Source of the DNA: Poseidonocella sp. HB161398
Lineage (GTDB): Bacteria > Pseudomonadota > Alphaproteobacteria > Rhodobacterales > Rhodobacteraceae
Length of the DNA: 64,000 nucleotides
NCBI RefSeq assembly: GCF_005870025.1
Contig: NZ_VATA01000001.1
Span: 62,001 to 126,000 of the forward strand
Reading direction: 5' to 3'
Shown: piece after piece, positions 33,171-41,228 of the stretch
How positions within the stretch are numbered: the first letter of the stretch is position 1
Layout: each line of letters starts with the position of its first letter
Position numbers and translations under genes: made by a program
Notes under the pieces: generated by a model
What the model saw: the letters and a program-made list of their open reading frames with translations, nothing else
Databases searched by the model: none
Told to the model about the DNA's origin: nothing

Positions 33171-34676
33171 ATGACCCGATATACCCGCCGCGGCTTTCTT
33201 GCCGCCTCTTCCGCCATGTCCGCTGCCCTCCTGCTGCCCGCCCGGCTGCGCGCCGCGCCGGAGCCGATGACGCTGGCCGCCACGACCCGCACGATCGAGG
33301 TCAAGGGCCGCGCCGCCACCGTCCTCGGCCTCGCCAGCAACACGGGCGGCCAGGGGCTGGTGCTCGATCCCGGCCAGCGGTTCCGCGTCGAGCTGGCCAA
33401 TGCGCTGGACACGGAGACCATCATCCACTGGCACGGGCAGATCCCGCCCAATGCCCAGGACGGCGCGCCCAATACCAATCCGATGCTGGCGCCCGGCGAG
33501 CGGCGCAGCTACGATTTCGCGCCGCGCCCGGGCACGTTCTGGATGCATAGCCACATCCCCGCGCAGGAGATCGCGATGCTGGCCGCGCCGCTGATCGTGC
33601 GCAGCGCCGCGGATGCGGCCGCGGACCGGCAGGAGGTGGTGCTCTTCCTGCATGATTTCAGCTTCAAGTCGCCCGAAGAGCTGCTCGCGGGGCTGACCGG
33701 CGGCGGCGGGGATCACGGCATGTCCCATTCCTCGGCCGACGGCTCCATGGCGGCGCCGCAGGGCGGCATGGCAGGGATGGATCACGGCATGGCCGGGATG
33801 GAGATGCCGCAGGCCGGGACGATGCCGGGCATGTCCGGCATGTCCGGCATGGCGATGGATCTCAACGATGTCGATTTCGACGCCTATCTGGCCAATGACC
33901 GGACGCTCGACGATCCCGAGGTCGTGGCGGTGGAGCGCGCGGGCCGGGTGCGGCTGAGGATCGTCAATGCCTCGTCGATGACCTCCTACTGGATCGATAC
34001 CGGGGCGCTGCAGGGGACGCTGGCCGCTGTGGATGGCGACCCGGTCCTGCCGGTTGCCGGCAGCCGGTTCCCGATCTCGCCCGCGCAGCGGCTGGAGATC
34101 GATCTCGAGCTGCCCGGCGACGGGCTGGCCCGCCCGGTCCTCGCCCTGCGCGAAGGCGCGCGCGAGCAGACCGGGATCATCCTCGCCCCGGCGGGCAGCG
34201 ACGTGCCGCGCCTGCGCTCCCTCGCCGCGGAGCAGACCCCGCCCGTGGCCGGCGACATGCGGCTGGAACTGGCGCTGCGTGCCGCCGTGCCGCTGGCGCC
34301 CCGCCCGGTGGACGAGCGCCGCGTGGTGACGCTCGGCGGGTCGATGGATCCCTATGCCTGGACGATCAACGGCGCCGGCTGGGACACGCACGAGCCCATT
34401 GCCGTGCGCCATGGCGCCCGCGTCGAGATGGAGTTCCGCAACATGTCGATGATGGCCCATCCGATGCATCTGCACGGCCACGCCTTCCAGGTGGCCGCGA
34501 TCAACGGCCAGAGCGTCGCCGGGGCGATGCGCGACACGGTGCTCGTCCCCGCCATGGGCACGGTCGCGGTCGCCTTCGATGCCGGCGAGTCGGCGCGCTG
34601 GATGCTTCACTGCCACCAGATGGGGCATCTGGCGACCGGCATGATGACCGAGCTCGCGGTCCACGCGACGGCCTGA
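33171..34676 (+). CDS. Tat-exported multicopper oxidase with Met/His-rich insert
   Basis: A 501-residue periplasmic oxidase. A Tat signal (RRGFLAASS) is followed by a hydrophobic stretch. The four copper-binding motifs are present: HWHG (86-89), HSH (126-128), HPMHLHGH (430-437) and HCHQMGH (480-486), with axial Met491 ten residues after Cys481. Between cupredoxin segments lies an insert with many GM, HGM and GMSGM repeats (about 180-225), typical of enzymes that bind Cu(I). It probably oxidises Cu(I) as part of copper tolerance. The start follows CGGAGATCATC. Confidence 0.9.
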   Translation: MTRYTRRGFLAASSAMSAALLLPARLRAAPEPMTLAATTRTIEVKGRAATVLGLASNTGGQGLVLDPGQRFRVELANALDTETIIHWHGQIPPNAQDGAPNTNPMLAPGERRSYDFAPRPGTFWMHSHIPAQEIAMLAAPLIVRSAADAAADRQEVVLFLHDFSFKSPEELLAGLTGGGGDHGMSHSSADGSMAAPQGGMAGMDHGMAGMEMPQAGTMPGMSGMSGMAMDLNDVDFDAYLANDRTLDDPEVVAVERAGRVRLRIVNASSMTSYWIDTGALQGTLAAVDGDPVLPVAGSRFPISPAQRLEIDLELPGDGLARPVLALREGAREQTGIILAPAGSDVPRLRSLAAEQTPPVAGDMRLELALRAAVPLAPRPVDERRVVTLGGSMDPYAWTINGAGWDTHEPIAVRHGARVEMEFRNMSMMAHPMHLHGHAFQVAAINGQSVAGAMRDTVLVPAMGTVAVAFDAGESARWMLHCHQMGHLATGMMTELAVHATA

Positions 34677-34684
34677 CCCGGCGC

Positions 34685-34712
34685 CCGGCGGCGGGTCCGT
34701 TCCCGCCGCCGG
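34685..34712 (+). terminator. Hairpin after the multicopper oxidase gene
   Basis: CCGGCGGCGGG TCCGTT CCCGCCGCCGG is an 11-base perfect stem, eight bases after the stop. There is no T run. It may limit read-through into the SHOCT gene. Confidence 0.55.
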
Positions 34713-34796
34713 ACCGCTCCGGCTTGCGCCAGATCATGGCGCGCGGGCGGCGGCAGGGCCAGAATGGCGGCACACAGAAGATGAAAGGAGGCTGCC

Positions 34797-35096
34797 ATGA
34801 AACGCCTTGCCTTCCTGTTCCCCGCCGCCCTGCCCGCCCCTGCGCTGGCGCAGGGGGTCGGCCACATGACCGGCTGGGGCTTCGGATCCGGGTTCGGCAT
34901 GATGCTCGGCCCGGTGATCTGGCTCGTCCTTCTCGGCCTCGCGGTCGCGGGCGCCATCTGGATGGCGCGCCGCAGCGGCGCGACGCCGAAGGCGCCGACG
35001 GGCGCGGAAGCCCAGGCCGAGCTGGACCTGCGCCTCGCCCGCGGCGAGATCACGGCCGAGGACTATGCCGCGCTGAAGAAGCTCCTGGCGCACTGA
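34797..35096 (+). CDS. Small membrane protein with C-terminal SHOCT domain
   Basis: A 99-residue protein with an N-terminal signal or membrane segment (LAFLFPAALPAPALAQ), a Gly/Met/Trp-rich stretch, a second membrane helix (VIWLVLLGLAVAGAIWMA) and a C-terminal SHOCT motif (LDLRLARGEITAEDYAALKK). It has the best ribosome-binding site in this region (AAAGGAGGCTGCC before ATG). Such proteins often accompany copper oxidases and copper exporters. The exact role is unknown. Confidence 0.8.
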   Translation: MKRLAFLFPAALPAPALAQGVGHMTGWGFGSGFGMMLGPVIWLVLLGLAVAGAIWMARRSGATPKAPTGAEAQAELDLRLARGEITAEDYAALKKLLAH

Positions 35097-35110
35097 ACCG
35101 GCCAGCGCCG

Positions 35111-35437
35111 CTAGGAGGCGGCCTTCATCAGGGCGATGCCGCCGAGGATCATCGCCCCCGACAGGAGCCGCGGCCAGCTGGCCGGCTCGCCGAAAAGCAG
35201 CACGCCCGCCGCGAAGGCGCCGAGCGTGCCGATCCCGGCCCAGATCATGTAGGCCGTGCCCAGCGGCAGGCTGCGCATGGCCAGCGCCAGCAGCCCCAGC
35301 GAGCCGAGGATCGCCGCCACCGTGACGACCGAGGGCCAGAGGCGGGTGAAGCCCTCGGAGGATTTCATCGCCAGCGCCCAGACGACCTCCAGGCAGCCGG
35401 CCAGCCCGAGCAGGACCCAGGGCAGCGCGCCGCTCAT
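35111..35437 (-). CDS. SMR-family transporter, Gdx/SugE subtype (guanidinium exporter-like)
   Basis: A 108-residue four-helix small multidrug resistance protein. The membrane glutamate is Glu17 in CLEVVWALAMK, and the segments GFTRLWPS and SLPLGTAYMIWAGIG match the Gdx (SugE) rather than the EmrE subtype. Gdx proteins export guanidinium and small substituted relatives by proton antiport. The ATG overlaps the stop of the DUF3445 gene by four bases, so it is the last gene of the dimethylamine operon. That location suggests export of a methylated cation or toxic side product; this is inference. Confidence 0.85.
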   Translation of the reverse strand: MSGALPWVLLGLAGCLEVVWALAMKSSEGFTRLWPSVVTVAAILGSLGLLALAMRSLPLGTAYMIWAGIGTLGAFAAGVLLFGEPASWPRLLSGAMILGGIALMKAAS

Positions 35438-36477
35438 CGGTCCGGGAAGATGCCGGGCGAGGTCGGCGCGCCGTCGTCATGCCGCGCCAGGTAGTCGACG
35501 ATCATGGCGCGGTTGAGGGCGAAGCCCTTGTACTCGGCCAGGTCGGGATCGAGATCGCGCAGCACCCGGTGCAGGCGGCGGCCCCATTTCGGCTGGGTGC
35601 AGAGATCCGCGAGGCTGGCCAGGTAGCAGCGGATCGGGAAGGCCAGCGCGTTGGAGCGCGGCAGCCGCCAGAAGCTCTGCAATTCGACGCGCAGGAACTG
35701 CTTCGTCCCGACATTGTCGGGGGTGACCGTGCGCTTCTCCGGCCCCCATTTGTGGTAGTTTTCGGGACTGGTGTCGAGCCGCGGATTGACCGTCATCGTC
35801 CAGTTGAGGCGGCGGTAGGACTGTTCCTGCGTCACCGCGTTGAGGAATTTCAGCGCCTTGTCGAAGACGCCCATGCCGCGCGCCTTCGGCACCGGGGCGT
35901 GCCATTCGAAGAAATTCATCCCGACATCGAAATCGAGCGACCAGTCGGCCTGCGAGGTGATCATGCCCGCATCCATCCACAGGTTGCCCTCGCGCGCGTC
36001 GAGCAGCGCGAAATCGCCCTGCGCCTGGCGGGTGATGTATTCCATCGGCCCGCAGGGCAGCGTCGAGGCGTCGAGGAAGGTGAAGCGCTGCTCGATCCCC
36101 AGCGGGCGGTTGGTCCAGTGCCAGCGGTCGCCGTCGCGGGCGAGCGAGAACAGCGCCGGATAGTCCCGCGCCTTCGACACCATGATCAGCTCCAGCAGAT
36201 CCCAGCCCGCCAGCTCCATATGCGGCAGCGACTGGCAGCGCAGCGGATCCCCGGCCAGCGTGATCGCCCGGTCGCGCATCTCGGCGACATAGTGCTCGTC
36301 GACGTCGAAGGCATGCTCGAAGGGCGAGCCTTCGGGGCCGCCGGGATGCGGCTCGATATTGACCGAGTACATGTAGCTGTCGCGGTCGAAGGGAAAGGGG
36401 AAGCGGCGGACCGCGGCGGACGAGTTCGAATAGGTGTAGTCGCCGCGGAAGGTCTCGTCGTTGAATTGCAGGGTCAT
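35434..36477 (-). CDS. Heme-dependent oxidative N-demethylase (DUF3445), dimethylamine monooxygenase catalytic subunit
   Basis: A 347-residue DUF3445 protein, the heme-containing N-demethylase family. Segments seen include FPFPFDRDSYMYSVNIEP near the N terminus, WDLLELIMVSKARDYP, NLWMDAGMITSQADWSL and SYRRLNWTMTVNPRLDTSPE (family core with the proposed heme-binding region). With the reductase and zinc-ribbon genes upstream it forms the three-part dimethylamine monooxygenase that makes methylamine and formaldehyde from dimethylamine. The gap to the reductase is 11 bases, and there is a 4-base overlap with the downstream SMR gene. Subunit letters are not assigned because naming differs among sources. 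Confidence 0.87.
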   Translation of the reverse strand: MTLQFNDETFRGDYTYSNSSAAVRRFPFPFDRDSYMYSVNIEPHPGGPEGSPFEHAFDVDEHYVAEMRDRAITLAGDPLRCQSLPHMELAGWDLLELIMVSKARDYPALFSLARDGDRWHWTNRPLGIEQRFTFLDASTLPCGPMEYITRQAQGDFALLDAREGNLWMDAGMITSQADWSLDFDVGMNFFEWHAPVPKARGMGVFDKALKFLNAVTQEQSYRRLNWTMTVNPRLDTSPENYHKWGPEKRTVTPDNVGTKQFLRVELQSFWRLPRSNALAFPIRCYLASLADLCTQPKWGRRLHRVLRDLDPDLAEYKGFALNRAMIVDYLARHDDGAPTSPGIFPDR

Positions 36478-36488
36478 CGGTCGCCTCC

Positions 36489-37436
36489 TCAGAGATCCAG
36501 TTCCAGCCGCGCGCCCTTGAAGCGCGACATGCAGGGCATGATCCGCGTCTGCGCGGCGCGCTCCGCCTCGCTCAGCCAGTGGTCGTGATGCAGGATGCGG
36601 CCCTCGCAGGCGGTCACCGCGGTCTCGCAGCGGCCGCAGGCGCCGCCCCGGCAGGAGGAGTCGATCTCCGCCCCGGCCGCTTCCAGCGCTTCCAGCAGGC
36701 TCTGCCGCGGCCCGACCGCGACGCTGCGCCCCGAGGCTGCCAGCACCACCTCGAAGGCCTCGCCCGGCGGCGGGGCGGCGAAGGCCTCGGAATGGACGGC
36801 GGCGGCGGGCCAGCCCAGCCGCGCGGCCTGGTCCGCAACGGCGGCGATCAGCCCTTCGGGGCCGCAGGCATAGACATGGGTGCCGAGCGGCTGTCCGTCG
36901 AGAATGGCGCCGATATCCATCCGCGAGCCCTCCTCGGAGACATGCAGATGGACATGCGCGCTTTCGGGCAGGAGCGCGAGCCCGGCCGCCTCGGCGCGCG
37001 AGCGCACGGCATAGTGCAGCTCCCAGGGCTGGCCCGCGCGGTCGAGCTGGCGGAGCTGCGACAGGAAGGGGGTGATGCCGATCCCGCCGGCGATCAGCAC
37101 ATGGCGCCGCGCCCGCAGGTCGAGCGCGAAGAGGTTGGCGGGCGGCGAGACGGCCAGCAGGTCGCCCTCGGCCACCGCCTCGTGCAGGTAGCGCGAGCCG
37201 CCCCTGCCCCGGTCCTCGCGCCGCACGGCGATCTCGTAGCCCGAGCCGTCATTCGGATCGGAGATCAGCGAATAGGAATTGCGCCGCAGCACGTCGCCAT
37301 CGGCCATCTCGACGGTGACATGCGCCCCGCCGGAGAAGACCGGCAGCGGCGCGCCCTCGGGATCCTCGAAGCGGAAGCGCTTGACCAGCGGCGAGAGCGT
37401 CTCGATCGCGGCAACTTTCAGCAGCGGACGGGTCAT
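36489..37436 (-). CDS. PDR/VanB-type reductase of dimethylamine monooxygenase
   Basis: A 315-residue three-domain reductase: flavin-binding barrel (RRNSYSLISDPND), NAD-binding domain (HVLIAGGIGITPFLSQL; YACGPEGLI) and a C-terminal plant-type [2Fe-2S] ferredoxin with CRGGACGRC plus a later Cys (MPCMSRFKG). Only the order reductase-ferredoxin in one chain is unusual outside this family, and it is normal within it. It transfers NAD(P)H electrons to the heme subunit. The ATG overlaps the stop of the zinc-ribbon gene (ATGA). Confidence 0.88.
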   Translation of the reverse strand: MTRPLLKVAAIETLSPLVKRFRFEDPEGAPLPVFSGGAHVTVEMADGDVLRRNSYSLISDPNDGSGYEIAVRREDRGRGGSRYLHEAVAEGDLLAVSPPANLFALDLRARRHVLIAGGIGITPFLSQLRQLDRAGQPWELHYAVRSRAEAAGLALLPESAHVHLHVSEEGSRMDIGAILDGQPLGTHVYACGPEGLIAAVADQAARLGWPAAAVHSEAFAAPPPGEAFEVVLAASGRSVAVGPRQSLLEALEAAGAEIDSSCRGGACGRCETAVTACEGRILHHDHWLSEAERAAQTRIMPCMSRFKGARLELDL

Positions 37437-38035
37437 GGCCGGATCTCCCGGGTTTCCGGGATCTCTCCCGGTGCCTCGGCATCGACGCAGACGCCCTGGA
37501 AGGCGCCGAGCCTGCGCGAGAAATGGTCCCGCACGAAAAGCGTCAGGCCGCAATGCGCGCAGGTGAAGGGGTCGGTCTCGACCTCCTCGGTGAAGCCCTT
37601 GCAATGGACGCATTGCATGCGCCGCGCGACCGGGCCGCGATGCTCGGCCTGGATCGCCCCGGCCGCCATCCCGGCGGCAAGCGCCTGCGCGGCGACCTGG
37701 CCGATCAGCCCCTCGCCGCCGGCGAGATAGAGCTGGGTGCCCATCCGCGCCGTCGACAGGAGCTGCGCCAGAAGCGGCAGCGCGGCCTCGGCATCGGGGG
37801 CGGGATGGACCGAGACCGGCCCGAGCGCGGCGATCCGGTCGGCCGCCGCCGCGGGCGCGCCGACCAGCAGCACATGGGCGCGGTCCATCACGGCGGCATC
37901 GGCGGATGCCAGATCGGCGAGCGCGGCCGCGCCGGCGGCATCGGCGACCATCAGCGCGGGCGCCGAGCCCTGCGGCACCAGCGCCGCATAGGTCGGGCGG
38001 CTGTCGATCGAGGGGGTGAACTCTGTCTGCGGCAT
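37433..38035 (-). CDS. DmmA-like zinc-ribbon subunit of dimethylamine monooxygenase
   Basis: A 200-residue protein. The N-terminal two thirds form an Ala-rich alpha/beta domain resembling a pyridine-nucleotide domain without a binding loop. The C-terminal third is a rubredoxin-like zinc or iron knuckle: CVHC (142-145) and CAHC (159-162), then FVRDHFSRRLGAFQGV. Proteins of this type are the third subunit of dimethylamine monooxygenase. The operon position, between the GcvT-like gene and the reductase with a 4-base overlap, agrees. The knuckle may be structural or carry electrons. Confidence 0.78.
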   Translation of the reverse strand: MPQTEFTPSIDSRPTYAALVPQGSAPALMVADAAGAAALADLASADAAVMDRAHVLLVGAPAAAADRIAALGPVSVHPAPDAEAALPLLAQLLSTARMGTQLYLAGGEGLIGQVAAQALAAGMAAGAIQAEHRGPVARRMQCVHCKGFTEEVETDPFTCAHCGLTLFVRDHFSRRLGAFQGVCVDAEAPGEIPETREIRP

Positions 38036-38102
38036 TGCCTCTACCCTTGGCCTTCCTGTTGGTGCCGGGGGCGCGGCAGGCCCGCCCCCGGTTCGCGCGG
38101 CA

Positions 38103-39236
38103 TCAGCCCTTGACGGTGCGGCGCGTCTTGTCGGGGTCGTAGAACGGCATCGGACAGGCGATGGCGGCGGCTTCGCTGCCGCCCAGATCCACGGCCATCG
38201 GCGTGCCCTCGACTGCGCAGTCGACCGGCATCCGGGCGATGGCGACATTGTGGCCGTTCAGCCCGGAATACATCCCGACCGTGACCACGCCGACCTTCGC
38301 GCCGTCCTTCAGCACCGCCGCGCCCTCGGGGGCGGGCCGGGTGCCCTCGAGCTTCAGCCCGTAGATCTTGAACCGCTCCCTTCCCTGCAGCCGGTAGTGC
38401 TCTTCCGCGCCGCGGAAGCCGGTCTTGCCCTTGGAGACGGTGAAATCGAGCCCCAGCTCCCACAGCGTGTCGCCCGGCGCCTCGTCGGCGAAGGGGTACA
38501 TCTCGGAATTGTCATAGGGGAAGAACAGCAGGTAGCTCTCGGCGCGCAGCCAGTCGAGCGTGGTGAAGCGGGTCGGGATGATGCCCATCTCCGCGCCGCC
38601 CGAGACGATCCCGTCCCAGATCTCGACCGCGTCCTGGCGGCGGCAGAAGATCTCGTAGCCGCGCTCGCCGGTATATCCGGTGCGCGAGATCATCACCGGC
38701 TTGCCGAAGAGCGTGGTTTGGACATGGCTGAAATAGACCACGTCGCGGATGCCCGGCACGTGCTTCTCCAGGAAGTCGACCGCCAGCGGTCCCTGCAGCG
38801 ACAGGTCGTGCAGGTCGTCGTCGAAGATCAGCGCGACATTGCGGTTGGCGGCATACATCGAAAGCTGCTCGTGCCCCGCGCCGGAGCCGTGCACCACCAT
38901 GAAGCTGTGCGGCCCCATCCGGTAGATCACGCAGTCGTCGACCAGCTTGCCCTGGTCGTTGAGCATCGTCGCATAGGTCGAGCGGCCGGGCTTGAGCTTC
39001 TCGATACTGCGGGTCGTGGCCTTGTCCAGCACGTATTGCGCGTGCGGGCCCATGACATGGACCTTCTTCAGCCCCGAGACATCCATCACGCCCGCCTTGG
39101 TGCGGATCGCCAGGTACTCCTCCGTCTGGTCCTTGTCGTAGCTCCAGGCGGTGCCCATCCCGCTCCAGTCCTCGAGCTGCGAGCCGAGCGCGCGGTGGCG
39201 GTCGGCCAGGGCCGAGAATCTCCAGGAAACAGTCAT
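38103..39236 (-). CDS. GcvT-like folate-dependent aminomethyltransferase (dimethylamine operon)
   Basis: A 377-residue aminomethyltransferase-fold protein: N-terminal SQLEDWSGMGTAWSYDKD, the folate-domain motifs SRTGYTGERGYEIF and GAGHEQLSM, and a C-terminal barrel ending YDPDKTRRTVKG, which is also the end motif of Tdm in this window (YDPQKTRPRS). It probably captures the formaldehyde released by demethylation as methylene-tetrahydrofolate. ATG at 39236 follows GGAGGAACACCGCG. It is preceded by the small membrane protein and the ammonium transporter in one operon. Confidence 0.85.
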   Translation of the reverse strand: MTVSWRFSALADRHRALGSQLEDWSGMGTAWSYDKDQTEEYLAIRTKAGVMDVSGLKKVHVMGPHAQYVLDKATTRSIEKLKPGRSTYATMLNDQGKLVDDCVIYRMGPHSFMVVHGSGAGHEQLSMYAANRNVALIFDDDLHDLSLQGPLAVDFLEKHVPGIRDVVYFSHVQTTLFGKPVMISRTGYTGERGYEIFCRRQDAVEIWDGIVSGGAEMGIIPTRFTTLDWLRAESYLLFFPYDNSEMYPFADEAPGDTLWELGLDFTVSKGKTGFRGAEEHYRLQGRERFKIYGLKLEGTRPAPEGAAVLKDGAKVGVVTVGMYSGLNGHNVAIARMPVDCAVEGTPMAVDLGGSEAAAIACPMPFYDPDKTRRTVKG

Positions 39237-39320
39237 CGCGGTGTTCCTCCGTCTTTGGTCGTCATCGGTGTCACGTGTGGGGAAAGCGGCGGCCGGGCGC
39301 GCCGGCCGCCGGGCGCGCAT

Positions 39321-39494
39321 TCAGCGCTTCTTGGTGGCCTTGTAGGCGTGTTCCTCGTGCTTCCAGCCGAAGAAGATGGCGATCACCACGAGGACCAGGC
39401 AGGCGGCGAGCCAGAGGCCCTCGACCGAGCCGTAGCCGGCATAGATCGCGCCGGTGATGCCGTCCCAGCTGGTGGCGTCAAAGGGAGCTTCCAT
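39321..39494 (-). CDS. 57-residue single-helix membrane protein between Amt and GcvT-like genes
   Basis: A complete small gene read from the sequence: start MEAPFDATSWDGITGAIYAG, one hydrophobic helix (LWLAACLVLVVIAIFFGW), and a charged tail KHEEHAYKATKKR. Ribosome-binding site AAAGGATACTGCA precedes ATG at 39494, and the gene ends TGA. It sits 27 bases after the ammonium transporter stop and 84 before the GcvT-like start. Its codon use, start signal and position in a tight operon argue that it is real. A periplasmic N terminus and cytoplasmic basic C terminus are predicted. It may be an accessory subunit of the transporter; the function is unknown. Confidence 0.8.
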   Translation of the reverse strand: MEAPFDATSWDGITGAIYAGYGSVEGLWLAACLVLVVIAIFFGWKHEEHAYKATKKR

Positions 39495-39521
39495 TGCAGT
39501 ATCCTTTCGCTGTCCGGGGGA

Positions 39522-40901
39522 TCACTCGGCCGGGCTGGCCGAGGGGTAGAGGCCTTCGGGATAGGCGGAGGCCGGGACCTTCACCGCGTCGAGCCCGATG
39601 ATCTCGGCCTCCTCGGGGACGCGCAGCTGGCCGGTGGCCTTCAGCACGAAGGAGACCGCATAGCCCGGCACGAAGCCCAGCAGCCCCATGACCACGGCGC
39701 CGACCAGCTGGCCGAGAAAGGAGGTCTCGATCACGTCCTCGCCGAAGAGCGCGGGATAGCCCTGCGCGGCGATGCCGACCGAGATCAGGCCCCAGAGGCC
39801 GAGGAAGCCGTGCACCGCGAAGGCGCCGACCGCGTCGTCGATGCCGCGCCGCTCGATGAAGGAGGCGACGAAGGGCATGGCGCAGGCGCCGAGGAAGCCG
39901 ATCACGAAGGCCATCGGCGGGTACCACAGGTCGAGCCCCGCCGCGCAGGAGATGATCCCGCCGAGCGCGCCCGACATCATCCAGAACGGATCGCGGGTCA
40001 CCATCCAGGCGCCGATGATGCCGCCGGCGAAGCCCATCAGGGTGTTGAAGGTCATCCCCGAGATGGTCATCGGCGTGCCGTAGATCGTCGCCTCGATCGC
40101 GTTGCCCCAGGACCAGGCTTCGCCCGGGACGATCACGCAGCCCATCAGGAAACCCCAGAAGCCCGCGATAATCAGCATCAGCCCGATCAGCGTCATCGGC
40201 ATCGAGTGCCCGGCGATGTGGTTGGCGGAGCCGTCGGCGTTGAACTTGCCGATCCTCGGCCCGAGATTGATCAGCACCCCCAGCGTGAAGAAGCCCGCGA
40301 TCATGTGCACCACGCCGGCCGCGCCGAAGTCATGATAGCCGAATTCGGTGACCAGCCAGCCGTCGGCATGCCAGCCCCAGGCGGCCGCCAGGATCCACAC
40401 GAAGGCGCCCAGCACGATGGCCAGGACGACGAAGCCCGTCAGCTTGATCCGCTCGATCACCCCGCCCGAGAGGATCGAGGCGGTGGTGGCGGCGAAAAGC
40501 ACGAAGGCGCCCCAGAACACGCCCGAGGCGCGGTCGTCCAGATTGGGGCCCATATAGGGGCTCCAGGGCAGCGCGACCTCGTTGGCATAGGCCAGCCCCG
40601 AGGTGCCCACCGGTCCGGCCGAGAGCGAGAATCCCGTGGGGAAGGCCCAGTAGATCCACCAGCCGACGAAATAGAAGAAGGGCACGATCATCGCGAAGGC
40701 GAGGATGTTCTTGATGCCCGAGGCCAGCGCGTTCTTCGACCGCGAGGCCCCCATCTCGTAGGCCAGGAACCCGGCATGGATCAGCACCATGAGCGGGATC
40801 GTCAGGTAGTAGAAGGTCTCCGAGAACGTGCCGTTCGTCGCGGCGGCGCTCTCCTTCAGTTCCGCCACGGCGGCGGCAAGGGATGCAAGATCCGGTTCCA
40901 A
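39522..40901 (-). CDS. amt: Ammonium/methylammonium transporter (Amt family)
   Basis: A 459-residue Amt channel with about eleven membrane helices. Family segments include YLTIPLMVLIHAGFLAYEMG, GFVVLAIVLGAFVWILAAAWGW, GAAGVVHMIAGFFTLGV (first pore His), MSGALGGIISCAAGLD and AVGAFAVHGFLGLWGLISVG (second pore His). There is no ATG at the right place. TTG at 40901 with GAGGAG six bases upstream gives the likely N terminus, preceding a short Glu/Ala-rich extension before helix 1. It heads the dimethylamine operon and may import methylated ammonium ions as well as recover ammonium released by the pathway. Confidence 0.88.
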   Translation of the reverse strand: MEPDLASLAAAVAELKESAAATNGTFSETFYYLTIPLMVLIHAGFLAYEMGASRSKNALASGIKNILAFAMIVPFFYFVGWWIYWAFPTGFSLSAGPVGTSGLAYANEVALPWSPYMGPNLDDRASGVFWGAFVLFAATTASILSGGVIERIKLTGFVVLAIVLGAFVWILAAAWGWHADGWLVTEFGYHDFGAAGVVHMIAGFFTLGVLINLGPRIGKFNADGSANHIAGHSMPMTLIGLMLIIAGFWGFLMGCVIVPGEAWSWGNAIEATIYGTPMTISGMTFNTLMGFAGGIIGAWMVTRDPFWMMSGALGGIISCAAGLDLWYPPMAFVIGFLGACAMPFVASFIERRGIDDAVGAFAVHGFLGLWGLISVGIAAQGYPALFGEDVIETSFLGQLVGAVVMGLLGFVPGYAVSFVLKATGQLRVPEEAEIIGLDAVKVPASAYPEGLYPSASPAE

Positions 40902-41228
40902 GTCGTTCTCCTCGTCCTGTTCGTGACTCGAATGCAGTCTGGAGCGCGCCGGTTTTTGGTTTGGACCAATTATTCGTATTGGCTCACTCAAGCGGAGTTG
41001 AGGGGGCTGGATCACCGTTGGTCAAACTTTTTTCTTCCCAAGAATTTTTTGCCGGGGAAAATGCCTGTTTCTTCGGCTCCGGCGGAGAAGCGAGTCCAAA
41101 TAATGGGCCGCGATGGCGGCGGCCTGCCTCTGCAGGCGGCAGAATGGCAACGGCCGGACAAGCCGGAAGCGCCGCGCGCGCAAGGCGGCGGCGACGGATT
41201 CGCGGACGGAAACGCGGAATTGGGCGGT
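40902..41228 (-). promoter_or_regulatory. Promoter region of the amt-dimethylamine operon
   Basis: About 330 bases between the GntR stop and the amt start. It contains the candidate GntR operator and the A+T-rich run CTTTTTTCTTCCCAAGAAT (about 41025-41045). No gene was seen. Confidence 0.5.
40960..40982. promoter_or_regulatory. Candidate GntR operator upstream of amt
   Basis: TTTGGACCAAT (40960-40970) is an 11-base near-perfect palindrome, overlapped by CCAAT N7 ATTGG to 40982. The first motif matches the site upstream of tmm at 56650-56660 (same palindrome with the central base complemented) and lies about 60 bases from the amt start. Confidence 0.5.
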
